From positions 1 to 56,232 of the forward strand of contig CBFDCR010000034.1 of the NCBI GenBank assembly GCA_965603365.1: 56,232 bases of DNA, in the 5' to 3' direction. The notes beneath the pieces are model-generated. The model made no database searches, was not told the origin of the DNA, and worked only from the letters and a program-made list of their open reading frames with translations. The stretch's first letter is position 1, and each line of letters opens with the position of its first letter. A program made the translations under genes and the position numbers. Source of the DNA: JAHELQ01 sp965603365 (GTDB taxonomy: Bacteria; Acidobacteriota; Aminicenantia; UBA2199). Shown piece by piece: positions 33,342 through 42,490 of the stretch.

Positions 33342-34532
33342 TCAGGCATCCCCTCTTTTGAATACCTCCAGGGTGGGGACTTTTGGTTCGGGGAAGAGGG
33401 ATTTCTTGAAGGCCTTCAGGGAAAAGTGGAGGGGGGCGGATGTCGATTTTAGGTAGAAGTAAATGGGGAGACAGGTGCCGCCGATGCGTTGTTTTATATA
33501 GTAGGATGTCTGGCCTAAGTTTAACCGTTCATATTTACGGTCGATGGCCAGTTTGACGATACCGTAGATCAGGTTGAAGTATACATCATATTCATCCCGT
33601 CTCGAATAGTCGAGCCCCACCAGGAGAAATGTCATGGTTTTTCCCCGGCAGCATAAAAGGGCCGCCCCTAAAACATCGCCTCCCTGTTGAAAGGTCAGGA
33701 TCTCAACCTGATCCTGCATTTTGGCAAACAGGTTTTCGAAAAAGGCCCGGTTTAAGACCTCCAATTGGACACCGGCCTTTTTCATTACTTCGCGGTAGAG
33801 CTTGAAAAATTGTTCCGCGGAACAGACATCGGCCTGGCCCAGGATCAGTCCGGGTCGAGGCGAAGCCGGCGGCGGGCAGTGCCGTATTTCGACTTTGTTT
33901 TCCGGGTCCCCCATTTTTTTTAGGCTCTGCCTGACTTGGCGGCGGTAATTGTGGCGCAGGGCAGCTAAGTAGGCGCCGAAGTCGGGCCACCGTATGGACA
34001 GCGATACGTAGGGGATACTGTGGGCCCGGAAGAAGCCCTGGCCGGTCAACAGGTCCATCTCCGGTAAATGATGCCGGCTGAATTCCTTCACACACATAAA
34101 ATGTATTTTAAAATCGGTGCAGATCTGCTGCATCTCTTGCACAAGCCCTTTTAAAATGTCTTTCATATATGAGGGGGTGCCGATTACCAGGTTATGTTTG
34201 CCGATGGAGATGGGCAGGCCGCAAAAGAGGATTGTGAGCTTTAGAAAGTGGGGAAACCGCCGGCGTATCCGGCCCACAATCCTTTGACATGTGCGCCCCA
34301 GGAACAGGTCGAGGGAGACGGTGAATGCAGATAGGGCGGCGCTGCCGACAGGTTTATTATCGTTGTAAAAAAGCAGATACCAAAACCGACTCTCCGCCAG
34401 CCCGGCATCTTCGACGGCCTGAATAAAACGGTGACTGTGAAAGAAATCGCCTTTGGGGTTGATGGAATCCCAGAGGGATTCCTCTACATCGTGAATCGAT
34501 TCAAATCGCCTAACCTGGAGTGAAGGCGGCAT
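33342..34532 (-). CDS. GNAT/FemAB-like N-acyltransferase
   Basis: 396 residues. The pattern FYNDNKPVGSAAL, the FARAHSIPYVSLSIRWPDF-type segment, HNYRRQVRQSLKKM and VEILTFQQGGDVLGAALL, with a C-terminal FNLIYGIVKLAIDRKYERLNLGQTSYYIKQR, fits the FemAB/GNAT double-fold acyltransferases. The substrate is unknown; the context suggests an amino group of a lipid or glycan. Its last ten residues, PTLEVFKRGDA, are encoded by the right copy of the 30-bp repeat, so the C-terminus may have been built from a repeat. It is the last gene of the seven-gene minus-strand unit and converges with the RiPP cassette. Confidence 0.75.
   Translation of the reverse strand: MPPSLQVRRFESIHDVEESLWDSINPKGDFFHSHRFIQAVEDAGLAESRFWYLLFYNDNKPVGSAALSAFTVSLDLFLGRTCQRIVGRIRRRFPHFLKLTILFCGLPISIGKHNLVIGTPSYMKDILKGLVQEMQQICTDFKIHFMCVKEFSRHHLPEMDLLTGQGFFRAHSIPYVSLSIRWPDFGAYLAALRHNYRRQVRQSLKKMGDPENKVEIRHCPPPASPRPGLILGQADVCSAEQFFKLYREVMKKAGVQLEVLNRAFFENLFAKMQDQVEILTFQQGGDVLGAALLCCRGKTMTFLLVGLDYSRRDEYDVYFNLIYGIVKLAIDRKYERLNLGQTSYYIKQRIGGTCLPIYFYLKSTSAPLHFSLKAFKKSLFPEPKVPTLEVFKRGDA
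33350..33379. repeat. 30-bp direct repeat, right copy
   Basis: Exact copy of 28911-28940, lying within the 3' end of the acyltransferase gene. With the left copy it brackets a segment of about 4.4 kb containing only the RiPP-type cassette and its promoter. Confidence 0.9.
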
Positions 34533-34553
34533 GTTTCTCTCCCTGTCCCGATG

Positions 34554-35942
34554 TTAAAATTTGGGGTGCAGGTGTGCCTGGCGCAGCGACGACATCACCC
34601 GGATTCCCCCCAGCAGCAGGCGTAGATATTTTTTCGACCAGATGGGCGGTACCGTCCGCAACTGCATGTGCCGGGCCCGGCGAACGTTCAAGATTTTCCG
34701 AATATAAATCCGCCGGATGAGCCGGTAGAACTCTTTTTGGGGCAGGCTGGTGGGCAGCACCGCATGTTGCATGTCCCATACCTCGAAGGCATCGCGGGCC
34801 ACAGACAGTTTGTCCTCGTAGGCGGAGAATATCCTGGTTCCCGGCAGCGGCGTGAGCGGCTGGATGACCAGGTAATATAAACCTGTTCGTTCAATGTAAT
34901 CCTCCAGTCGGGCAAAGTCCTCTCTTGACCAGGCGGGGTCCACGATAAACGAGCCGTACACATCGACCCTGTTTTTACGTAAGATCTCGATGGCCTCGGT
35001 ATTTTGTTCTACGGTGGCCTTCTTTTCATAATTTTGAAGCTCATCGTCGTGTGGCGATTCCAGCCCGATGATGCAGGCCTTTAGACCGATGTCGGCCCAA
35101 TCGCGCATGATGTGGGGATGCTCCACGATGAAATTTGAGTGGGCGTAGGCCAGGTAGTTCTTGTCGATTTTTCGCGCCGAGATTAAATCCCGCAGACGCC
35201 GCAGCCGGTCGACATCGACGAAAAAGGTATCGTCCACGAAATATACTTCTCTGGTCTCGATCTGTTCGAGCTCATCCACCACCGATTCCGCTTCCCGCAT
35301 ATAGAGTTTCCCGCCGGTCAGGGGCCAGCAAAAACAGAAGTTGCAGGTAAAGGGGCAGCCGAAAATCGTTTTCATCAAGGCCACCGGCTGATGAAAGAGA
35401 TAGTAGTAGCGGTGCTTATGTTTTTCTACGAGGCTTCGCCGGGGCAGGGGTAAATGGGCTGTGTCCACCTCCAGGCTCCCCGGCGGCGTGCGGCGCAGCC
35501 TCTCCCCTTCGGGAAATGCCAGGCCGGGTATTGTCGCCAATGTCTTGCCCTGGTCGTACTGCTCGATGATTTGGCCGATCAGGTTTGTCCCCTCCCCCAT
35601 GGCGATCACATCGATGTGCGGGTCGATAAAATCCTGTGGAACCAGGGTGGCATGCACGCCGCCGACAATGGTTAAAATCTCTGTATTAAACTTCTTGGCC
35701 TCCGTGCAGATGGCCTTGACTTTTTTTACCCCGGTGATGTAGGAACTGGTACCGACGATATCCGGCTTAAAAGAACGGATTTTGCCGGGCAGATCCCGTT
35801 CGAGGATCATGTCGTATATCTCAACTTCATGCCCCCGTACTCCGGCAGCCACGTACTCCAATTCCAGCGGCTCACACACCATAATATGTTTCAGCCCGAT
35901 AGTGTATTTGGGGGGCGATGGTCTTACCAGTAATATTTTCAT
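34554..35942 (-). CDS. B12-binding radical SAM protein
   Basis: 462 residues. The N-terminal cobalamin-binding-like domain (about 1-150) has the GVHATLVP signature seen in this class. The radical SAM core has CPFTCNFC (near residue 196), and a C-terminal region of about 150 residues ends basic. Members of this class methylate or rearrange unactivated carbons using a corrinoid and SAM, including in lipids and antibiotics. It is the first of three related genes in one operon. The start at 35942 is preferred over GTG 35948 because of GAGGTG. The substrate is unknown. Confidence 0.85.
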   Translation of the reverse strand: MKILLVRPSPPKYTIGLKHIMVCEPLELEYVAAGVRGHEVEIYDMILERDLPGKIRSFKPDIVGTSSYITGVKKVKAICTEAKKFNTEILTIVGGVHATLVPQDFIDPHIDVIAMGEGTNLIGQIIEQYDQGKTLATIPGLAFPEGERLRRTPPGSLEVDTAHLPLPRRSLVEKHKHRYYYLFHQPVALMKTIFGCPFTCNFCFCWPLTGGKLYMREAESVVDELEQIETREVYFVDDTFFVDVDRLRRLRDLISARKIDKNYLAYAHSNFIVEHPHIMRDWADIGLKACIIGLESPHDDELQNYEKKATVEQNTEAIEILRKNRVDVYGSFIVDPAWSREDFARLEDYIERTGLYYLVIQPLTPLPGTRIFSAYEDKLSVARDAFEVWDMQHAVLPTSLPQKEFYRLIRRIYIRKILNVRRARHMQLRTVPPIWSKKYLRLLLGGIRVMSSLRQAHLHPKF

Positions 35943-35944
35943 GT

Positions 35945-37093
35945 TCACCTCGAAAAGATGTGGTTTAGCGCAGCTTGATAGACTCGGAAACGCTTGATGG
36001 CCCGAAATCCTAACGCTTCCAGCAACTGCCGCATACGGTGGTTGGATTCCATCACCATGGAGAGTTCGCCTCTCCGGTAACCGCGGGCTAGGCCGGTCTC
36101 GTGCAGCCGGTGGATCAGCAGGGCTGCTGTGCCCAGATTCCTGTAGGCCGGTATGACGCCTAAGACCAGTACCCGGGCGCTGCGGATGCGGCGCCGCCGC
36201 ATGAGGAATTTAAATAGGCCGAAGGGCAGCAGCTTGCCGTTTAAGTCTTTTAAAATTTCGTTTATATCCGGCAGGCAGAGGCAGAAGCCGACCGGTTTGC
36301 CGGCGGTTTCGGCAAAGAGAATCAGGTTGTCGTCCGAAAACAACTTAAAACTCTTAGCCATCTCTTCACTTTCCGGCCCAGAGATGGGCACAAAGCCCCA
36401 GACAGCCGGAAAACTCGAGTTGTAGATCTCCCTTATGGTGCGGACCTCTTCGTCCAGGCGTTTTCTATCGAGGGCGCGGATATGAACGTCGCCTCTATCC
36501 TGGCGGGAGAGTAGTCGGATCACCCTGTCCAGTTTATCCGGGTAGACGTGCTCAAAGTGCCATTCATAGCTCGACATGTCCATGGCCGTTGTAAGGCCGC
36601 AGGCCGGCATCAATTCTTGATAATAGGGGGGGCAGTAGTTTGTCATGATCATGGGTCGGTGACCAAAACCCTCGATCAAAAACCCCGACTCCTCGTTGGT
36701 GCTGAAATTTACGGGGCCCAGCACATGGGTACAACGGTTCCGCTGGAGCTCGTCGGCTATCCGCTTGATTAATATCCCGGCTGCTTTTACATCGTCGATG
36801 CATTCGAACAGGCCGAAGAAACCGGTATGGTCGTCATAGAGCCGGTTGTGCATCGGGTTGAGTATGGCCGCGCCCCGGGCCACCAATGTACGGTTCTCGT
36901 TCTCGACACCGAATAATTTTACGCTGCCGTATTTGAAAAAAGGATTCTTTTGGGGATTAAGCTTTTGCCGCATCTCAAGCTTCAAGGGCGGCACCCAGTT
37001 GGGGTCTCCCTTGTAAATTTCCCACGGCAGTTTAATGAATTTTCGCACTAGCGAAGGCGTTGTGATTTCAACCGTATGATAGTTCATTTTCAT
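35945..37093 (-). CDS. GNAT-family acyltransferase, bacterial ceramide-synthase-like
   Basis: 382 residues. The opening FIKLPWEIYKGDPNWVPPLK, the following QKLNPQKNPFFKYG and the middle GPVNFSTNEESGFLIEGF are the pattern of a large family related to E. coli YghO. From memory, that family includes the Caulobacter ceramide synthase. The GNAT core lies in the C-terminal half (ARVLVLGVIPAYRNLGTAALL). With a serine-palmitoyltransferase-type gene and a ketone reductase in the same operon, N-acylation of a sphingoid base is a reasonable hypothesis. The gene lies between two B12 radical SAM genes. Confidence 0.7.
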   Translation of the reverse strand: MKMNYHTVEITTPSLVRKFIKLPWEIYKGDPNWVPPLKLEMRQKLNPQKNPFFKYGSVKLFGVENENRTLVARGAAILNPMHNRLYDDHTGFFGLFECIDDVKAAGILIKRIADELQRNRCTHVLGPVNFSTNEESGFLIEGFGHRPMIMTNYCPPYYQELMPACGLTTAMDMSSYEWHFEHVYPDKLDRVIRLLSRQDRGDVHIRALDRKRLDEEVRTIREIYNSSFPAVWGFVPISGPESEEMAKSFKLFSDDNLILFAETAGKPVGFCLCLPDINEILKDLNGKLLPFGLFKFLMRRRRIRSARVLVLGVIPAYRNLGTAALLIHRLHETGLARGYRRGELSMVMESNHRMRQLLEALGFRAIKRFRVYQAALNHIFSR

Positions 37094-37120
37094 TTCCCAA
37101 CCTCTAGCCTAACTCGTTTA

Positions 37121-38578
37121 TCATAACATTCCCGGCGCGATCCGCCGGCGAATATACCGGCGGTAGTGAAGATTAACGAAGAGAATGACCAGCCGGGAGA
37201 AGAGGGAGAGCTTTATGGGGGCGCCGAACACCCGTTTAAAAATGGCGGGGATGGTAAACACCCGGTCGTAGAGCCTCCAGTAGCCCTGTTCCAACTCTGC
37301 CGGGCTCATCCGGGCCGGCCGAAATACCGCCTGGGAGGCATTGTAGCGTATATAATTCTTGTCTATGATGCGGCCTTCCCTATCGAAGCGGTCGTAAAGG
37401 GGGGTGCCGGGGACAGGGGTGAGGATGTAGAACTTGGGCAGGGTAATCCGGTTCCGAATGATGTAATCGGCGGTCCGTTTAAAGGTGGCCGGATCGTCGC
37501 CGTCGATTCCCAGCACCATCTCGGTGGCCACGTCGATGCCGGCCCGGCGAATGGTTTCAAGATATTGCTCATAGTCGCTTACCCGGGCAAAGGTCTTCTG
37601 AACAGCGTTTAGACTCTCCTGATTGACGGTCTCCAAGCCAAAAGAGAGGGTGGTACAACCACTCCGGACCGCGGCCTGCAGCATGTCGGCATGGGCGGCA
37701 ATATAGATGGCGCATTGGCTCACCCACTGGACATCGAGCTTCTCGACCTCCTTGAAGAGCTTGACGGCATGATCCGGGTCGGCGGCGATATTGTCGTCTA
37801 AGATGAGGACTCTCTTGAATCCCAGTTGTTTAACGGCCCGGATATCCCGGATTACCTCTTCGATGGGCCGACGATAATACTTTCCCTGGTAATAGGCGGC
37901 CAGCGAACAGAATTCGCAGCGGTGGGGGCAGCCCCGCCCGGCCATTACCGGCAGCACCGGGCCGATCCGTTTTTTGGCGATTAGGTCGTAGCGGGGCACC
38001 GGCCAGTTCAGGCTGGCGCTCTGCCGGCCGTCATACATGCCTTGCAGCCGGTCCTGTTCAAAATCCCGCAGGATGCGTTCCCATACCCCTTCGGCATCGC
38101 CGAGACAGACGGCATCGGCGCCGTGGGCCAGTGTGTACTCGGGCATCAGCGTCGCCATCAGGCCGCCCACCACCACCTTTTTGCCCCGGGCCTTAAATTG
38201 CCTGGCCATGTCCAGCCCCCGCCACAGCCCCACCCCCATGGCCGAAATGGCAATCAGGTCGGCATCGCTGTCAAAGGGCACCTCTTCGATGGTTTCAAAC
38301 ACGATCTCCATCTCCCAATCGTCGGGGGTCAGGGCCGCCAACACCGCACCGGTAATACCGGGCAGCATGAGCAGCGGCTGTTTTACCGGCTGCCCGTCGT
38401 TGCGGATGAGGGTGGGCACGATCAGCAGCAGTTTATAGCGCCGGGCAGTTGAAACACGACCGGGATAGTAATGGGCCACGAACCGCCTGGTGAGAATACG
38501 CTTTTTATAGAACCAGAACCCGAAGGCTAAAGCAACTATCAGGCTGATGGGGATCGATATCCACATGAATAGAACCAT
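37121..38578 (-). CDS. membrane-anchored B12-binding radical SAM protein
   Basis: 485 residues. An N-terminal membrane segment (about 2-22) precedes a cobalamin-binding-like domain (about 45-190, GGLMATLMPEYTLAHGADAV). The radical SAM core has CPHRCEFC near residue 220 and a C-terminal extension. Membrane anchoring fits a lipid substrate. The start at 38578 follows AAGGAAGGTGAC; a longer frame from 38641 overlaps the preceding gene. It lies 10 nt after the upstream radical SAM gene. Confidence 0.85.
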   Translation of the reverse strand: MVLFMWISIPISLIVALAFGFWFYKKRILTRRFVAHYYPGRVSTARRYKLLLIVPTLIRNDGQPVKQPLLMLPGITGAVLAALTPDDWEMEIVFETIEEVPFDSDADLIAISAMGVGLWRGLDMARQFKARGKKVVVGGLMATLMPEYTLAHGADAVCLGDAEGVWERILRDFEQDRLQGMYDGRQSASLNWPVPRYDLIAKKRIGPVLPVMAGRGCPHRCEFCSLAAYYQGKYYRRPIEEVIRDIRAVKQLGFKRVLILDDNIAADPDHAVKLFKEVEKLDVQWVSQCAIYIAAHADMLQAAVRSGCTTLSFGLETVNQESLNAVQKTFARVSDYEQYLETIRRAGIDVATEMVLGIDGDDPATFKRTADYIIRNRITLPKFYILTPVPGTPLYDRFDREGRIIDKNYIRYNASQAVFRPARMSPAELEQGYWRLYDRVFTIPAIFKRVFGAPIKLSLFSRLVILFVNLHYRRYIRRRIAPGML

Positions 38579-38588
38579 GTCACCTTCC

Positions 38589-40124
38589 TTATTGTGCCCC
38601 GTACTGCCGGGGGGGCACGAAATGTTGTTTCCACACCCCATGGCGGATCAGTGTCTGCCGGAAGTGTTTGTAGGCGATCATCCAGTAGACGATCAACTCC
38701 CGGTGGTGCCGGTACTTGAGGATGAGGGAGAAAAATTGGCGGAACATCTGCCGCATGGTTTTGCCTCCCCTCATGTAGTACACCACCAGCCGGGTTAAGA
38801 CGGGAAAGAGCCGGAGTTTTGACCGGCTGCGCCGGACGCGGGCTTTGGGGTAGAGGGGCAGGACTTCTTTGATGCGTTGAATAAAATCTTGTTCCCCATA
38901 GAGTCGATTCATTAACCAGAAGTAGCCGTTGCGAAGCTCCTCGACCCCCATCTGTTTGGGAATAATATTGGACTCAGACGAGTGGTTGCCCACAATCTCG
39001 CTGCCCAGGTAGCGGCCCTCCTGAAGAAGGCGCTTTTTTAGGGGCGTGCCGTCGGGGGCCAGCAGCATGCCGACAAAGCAGACGGGGATATGCGCTTTTT
39101 TGAGGAAATCGGCATGGAGTTGGAAGATGTCCCGGTTGTCGTGATCAAAGCCCACGATCATTCCGGCCGACACGTCGATGCCGCGGCGATGCAGCCCCTC
39201 GATATGCTGCAGCATATCGCCTTTGAGGTTTTGTAATTTACCGGTCTCAACCAGGCTGTCCCGGTTGGGCGACTCGATACCCACGAAGACATTCAATACC
39301 AGTGCCTCCGCCAGTAAGGGGACCAATTTTTGCTGCCGGGCAAAATCGATGGATATATTGGCCGAGAATGTCAGGGGTTCATCGTGAGCCCGGTTCCAAT
39401 CCCGGAGGAGTTCGAGGATCTCCTTGACCCGGCGCCGGTCGGCGGTGAAGTTGTCGTCGGCCACGAAGATGTCACGGTAACCCAACCGGTGGAGTTGTTC
39501 CAGTTCGGCGGTGACCTGCCCACTGCTCTTGCAGCGCATGGACTGTCCCGCCAGCACGATCGAGCTGCAGTACTCACATCTAAACGGGCAGCCGCGGCTG
39601 ATCTGGATGGTGCCCATTAAGTAACGGTCGCCAGGCAGCAAATCCAGGCGGGGGGTAGGGCTGAGGGCCATATCTAAAAAACAGTCTTCCCGGTAAATGG
39701 GGCGGTGGCGGCCCTGTAGATAGTCGCGGAGAAATTGGGGCCAGGTGCGCTCTGCCTCCCCCCGGAATATCACGTCGATCAAGGGGTGGGTGTCCGGCAG
39801 GGTCAGGGTGGCAACCACGCCGCCCATGACTACCAGTTTGCCCCTCTCTTTAAAGGCCCTGGCTATGTCAAAGGCCCGCTCCTTCTGGTTGTGGCAGGCC
39901 GTCAGCCCCACGATATCGCAGCCCAGGTCGAAATCCACCGCCTCTACATTTTCGTCGCAGAGAATCACCCGGAAGGACTCTTCATCCACCAGGGCGGCTA
40001 AGGTGGGCAGCGCCAGGTTGGGGCACATGGCCCGGCGGCCAAATAGATCCATACATTCCGAAAGGCCCGAGAATGTGATGCCGCTGGCCGGATGAATCAG
40101 ATAGATGGTCTTTTTGTCCGGCAT
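38589..40124 (-). CDS. B12-binding radical SAM protein
   Basis: 511 residues. The cobalamin-binding-like N-terminal domain (about 1-150, GGVVATLTLPDTHPLID) is followed by a radical SAM core with CPFRCEYC (near residue 180). A long basic C-terminal part probably folds as helices at the membrane surface. It lies 15 nt after the short-chain reductase gene. It is related to, but clearly distinct from, the two other B12 radical SAM proteins in the operon, so successive modifications of one product are likely. Confidence 0.85.
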   Translation of the reverse strand: MPDKKTIYLIHPASGITFSGLSECMDLFGRRAMCPNLALPTLAALVDEESFRVILCDENVEAVDFDLGCDIVGLTACHNQKERAFDIARAFKERGKLVVMGGVVATLTLPDTHPLIDVIFRGEAERTWPQFLRDYLQGRHRPIYREDCFLDMALSPTPRLDLLPGDRYLMGTIQISRGCPFRCEYCSSIVLAGQSMRCKSSGQVTAELEQLHRLGYRDIFVADDNFTADRRRVKEILELLRDWNRAHDEPLTFSANISIDFARQQKLVPLLAEALVLNVFVGIESPNRDSLVETGKLQNLKGDMLQHIEGLHRRGIDVSAGMIVGFDHDNRDIFQLHADFLKKAHIPVCFVGMLLAPDGTPLKKRLLQEGRYLGSEIVGNHSSESNIIPKQMGVEELRNGYFWLMNRLYGEQDFIQRIKEVLPLYPKARVRRSRSKLRLFPVLTRLVVYYMRGGKTMRQMFRQFFSLILKYRHHRELIVYWMIAYKHFRQTLIRHGVWKQHFVPPRQYGAQ

Positions 40125-40139
40125 AACCGATCTCTCCTT

Positions 40140-40973
40140 CTATGGTGACTGGGGGGGCGCTATTTTATAATGGGAGGCGATGATTTTTTCATACCAGGCG
40201 GAGGGCAGTACTTTTTTTAGAAGGACCGCCAATCTCTGCTGCGGTTTGCCGACGACATAGCGGAGCTTCGGCGACCGTTTGCCTATAATCTCACCGATCT
40301 TCTCCGCCACCCGCTCTATGGTGGCGCCGTTATTTTCGTCATCCTCGATCACCCTTAGAGTCGTTTTAAACTGCTCTTCATAGGGGCCGGGGTGCCGGGA
40401 TCTCTCCGCCCTGACCCTATGCCTGGTCAGGCCCGATTGAATGTCCCCCGGTTCCAGCAGCACAACCTTTATATTGAACTTTTTTAACTCGAATCTCAAC
40501 GCTTCGCTTATACCCTCGACGGCAAATTTACTGGCACAGTAAAATGCCGTAAAGGGCACCGAAATTAAGCCGCCGATTGAACTGATATTTATGATCAAGC
40601 CGTGGTTTTGTCTCCTGAAAAATGGCAGCACCGCTCCGGTCACCCGAATGACGCCGAAAAAATTGGTTTCAAATTGAGCCCTGGCTTCCTCGACTGCGGT
40701 ATCCTCAACCGCTCCCGACAGGGCTGCACCGGCATTGTTGATGAGAACATCGATTCTCTTTTCCCGGTCGATGACGTATTTTACCGCCCTATGAATAGAG
40801 GCATCATCGGTTACATCCATCTCTAACATTCCATATTCTTCTTCACACCGGGTGGGCTGCCGGCCGGTGCCGAAGACCTTAAATCCCCGCCGGGATAAAT
40901 AGGCGGCACAGCTCTTGCCGATCCCGGAGGATGCCCCGGTTATTAAAACCACTCTGTCCGAATCCCTATTCAT
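40140..40973 (-). CDS. short-chain dehydrogenase/reductase, candidate 3-ketosphinganine-type reductase
   Basis: 277 residues, classical SDR: TGASSGIG (12-19), NNAGAA near 79-84, catalytic Ser132, Tyr145 and Lys149. The C-terminus (PSAWYEKIIASHYKI) is hydrophobic enough for membrane contact. It overlaps the end of the alpha-oxoamine synthase gene by 8 nt, which argues that it reduces the beta-keto amine made by that enzyme. This pairing is the first two steps of sphingoid base synthesis in bacteria and eukaryotes. Other SDR substrates cannot be excluded. Confidence 0.8.
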   Translation of the reverse strand: MNRDSDRVVLITGASSGIGKSCAAYLSRRGFKVFGTGRQPTRCEEEYGMLEMDVTDDASIHRAVKYVIDREKRIDVLINNAGAALSGAVEDTAVEEARAQFETNFFGVIRVTGAVLPFFRRQNHGLIINISSIGGLISVPFTAFYCASKFAVEGISEALRFELKKFNIKVVLLEPGDIQSGLTRHRVRAERSRHPGPYEEQFKTTLRVIEDDENNGATIERVAEKIGEIIGKRSPKLRYVVGKPQQRLAVLLKKVLPSAWYEKIIASHYKIAPPQSP

Positions 40974-42240
40974 CTCGTCTTAATCCAACTTTTTCGGCGC
41001 CGAGCTCCACCGCGGCCAGCGTCTCATCCAGGTCCTCTTTCGTATGGCTGGACATGATGCTGAGGCGAATTCTCGATAGATGTCTGGGCACCGCCGGGTA
41101 GGGCACGGCATTGGCATAGACACACTGTTCGTGAAGGCTGCGAATCATATCTCTCAACTTTAGCTCATCGCCGATGATAATCGGTATGATGGCGCTCTGG
41201 CTGTTGCCTATATCAAGGTTCATCCGGGTGAGATGTGTTTTCATATAGGCAATATTTTCCCTTAATTTTTGCCCCAGCGTTGGCTCCGCTTTCAGTACCC
41301 CAATGGCGGCCAGGCTGGCGGCAATATCGGGGGGAGGCAGACTGGAGGAGAACATATTGGACCGTCCGTAGTAGCGGATGTAGTTTACGATCTCCCTGGT
41401 GGAGGCGACGAAGCCGCCGATGCTGCCCAGGCTCTTACTCATACAGCCGGTCACGATATCGACCTCTCCCTCCATGTCGAAATACTCGGCCGTTCCCCGC
41501 CCCGATCTGCCGATGACGCCTAAGGCGTGGGCATCGTCGATTACAACGGCCGCATTGTACATTTCCGCCAGCCTTTTGATGGCCGGCAGATTGGCGATGT
41601 CGCCGTCCATGCTGAATACGCCGTCGGTGACGATTATTTTTTTCTCAAATTGGCGGCAATTTTTCAGCACCCGCTCCAGTTTGTCGGCAGAATTGTGGCT
41701 GAAGATTTTAAAGGCCGCTTTAGAGAACACGTTGCCGTCCAGCAGGCTGGCATGGTTCATCCGGTCGTGAATGATGACATCGTTTTTCCGCCCCAACGAC
41801 GCCAGGCAGGCGATATTGGCCACATACCCCGATGAAAACAGCACGGTATCTTCCTGGCCCAGTAAGTCGGCGATCTCCTTCTCCAATTCCCTGTGCAGGT
41901 CGTATGTCCCGCTGAAAAGTGGAACACTGCCGGAACCAAAACCATATTTTTGACCGGCCCGGATTCCCGCGTCTATCACCTTAGGATGGGTCGATAACCC
42001 CAGGTAATTATTGGAGGCCATCATGATCATCTCTTTTGGGGATTTTGTATAATAATCGTATATCGCCACCCGGTTTTTACAGGCACTCAGCAGGGGGCGT
42101 TCGTAATGGAAGCGTTTCTTCTGCCGGCCGTCTTCTAAGAAGTGAAAAAAGTCGGGTACCTCTGTCTCAAACACATTCCCATCGCCTTTCATGAAGTCGG
42201 CCAACGTAAACAGATCGGAATCTATTTTTTTATCACCCAT
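40966..42240 (-). CDS. alpha-oxoamine synthase, serine palmitoyltransferase type
   Basis: 424 residues. PLP fold type I enzyme that condenses an amino acid with an acyl thioester with loss of CO2. The AONS/KBL/SPT hallmarks are present: NNYLGLSTHP, GSGSVPLFSGT, HDRMNHAS (His163), DDAHALGVIGRSGRG (Asp236, His238) and PLP-lysine Lys269 in MSKSLGSIGGF. It could be 8-amino-7-oxononanoate synthase or glycine C-acetyltransferase. No biotin genes lie nearby, and a ketone reductase and a ceramide-synthase-like acyltransferase are in the same operon, so a lipid-forming role is favoured. It is the first gene of the unit. Confidence 0.85.
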   Translation of the reverse strand: MGDKKIDSDLFTLADFMKGDGNVFETEVPDFFHFLEDGRQKKRFHYERPLLSACKNRVAIYDYYTKSPKEMIMMASNNYLGLSTHPKVIDAGIRAGQKYGFGSGSVPLFSGTYDLHRELEKEIADLLGQEDTVLFSSGYVANIACLASLGRKNDVIIHDRMNHASLLDGNVFSKAAFKIFSHNSADKLERVLKNCRQFEKKIIVTDGVFSMDGDIANLPAIKRLAEMYNAAVVIDDAHALGVIGRSGRGTAEYFDMEGEVDIVTGCMSKSLGSIGGFVASTREIVNYIRYYGRSNMFSSSLPPPDIAASLAAIGVLKAEPTLGQKLRENIAYMKTHLTRMNLDIGNSQSAIIPIIIGDELKLRDMIRSLHEQCVYANAVPYPAVPRHLSRIRLSIMSSHTKEDLDETLAAVELGAEKVGLRRDE

Positions 42241-42451
42241 GAATAGACTGCCGCCCCTCCCTTGAGCACAGGATTATCTGATCCATCCAGAAACAACACC
42301 TCCTTACAAACTTGTTTGCCTTTACACTGAAAAAAATATAGCCCTCATCTTCCGAAGGCTCATTTTAAATAAAATAACAACACTTGTCAATAGATCGATC
42401 AGCCTTTTCACCAAAGCCCATCCGCCACACCCATGGAGAGTGCCGGGGTAC

Positions 42452-42480
42452 TTGAAAATATCGGCATTTTGCATTACAAT
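42452..42480 (+). promoter_or_regulatory. promoter of tadA, predicting a near-leaderless mRNA
   Basis: TTGAAA at 42452-42457, 17-nt spacer, TACAAT at 42475-42480, only 10 nt before the ATG at 42491. The in-frame ATG at 42479 overlaps the -10 box and can be ruled out. Confidence 0.5.
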
Positions 42481-42490
42481 GGGGGCTGGA

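Noticed and set aside
40966..42240. BioF of a biotin operon
   Set aside because: No other biotin gene is nearby and the partner genes point to lipid synthesis; kept only as an alternative name.
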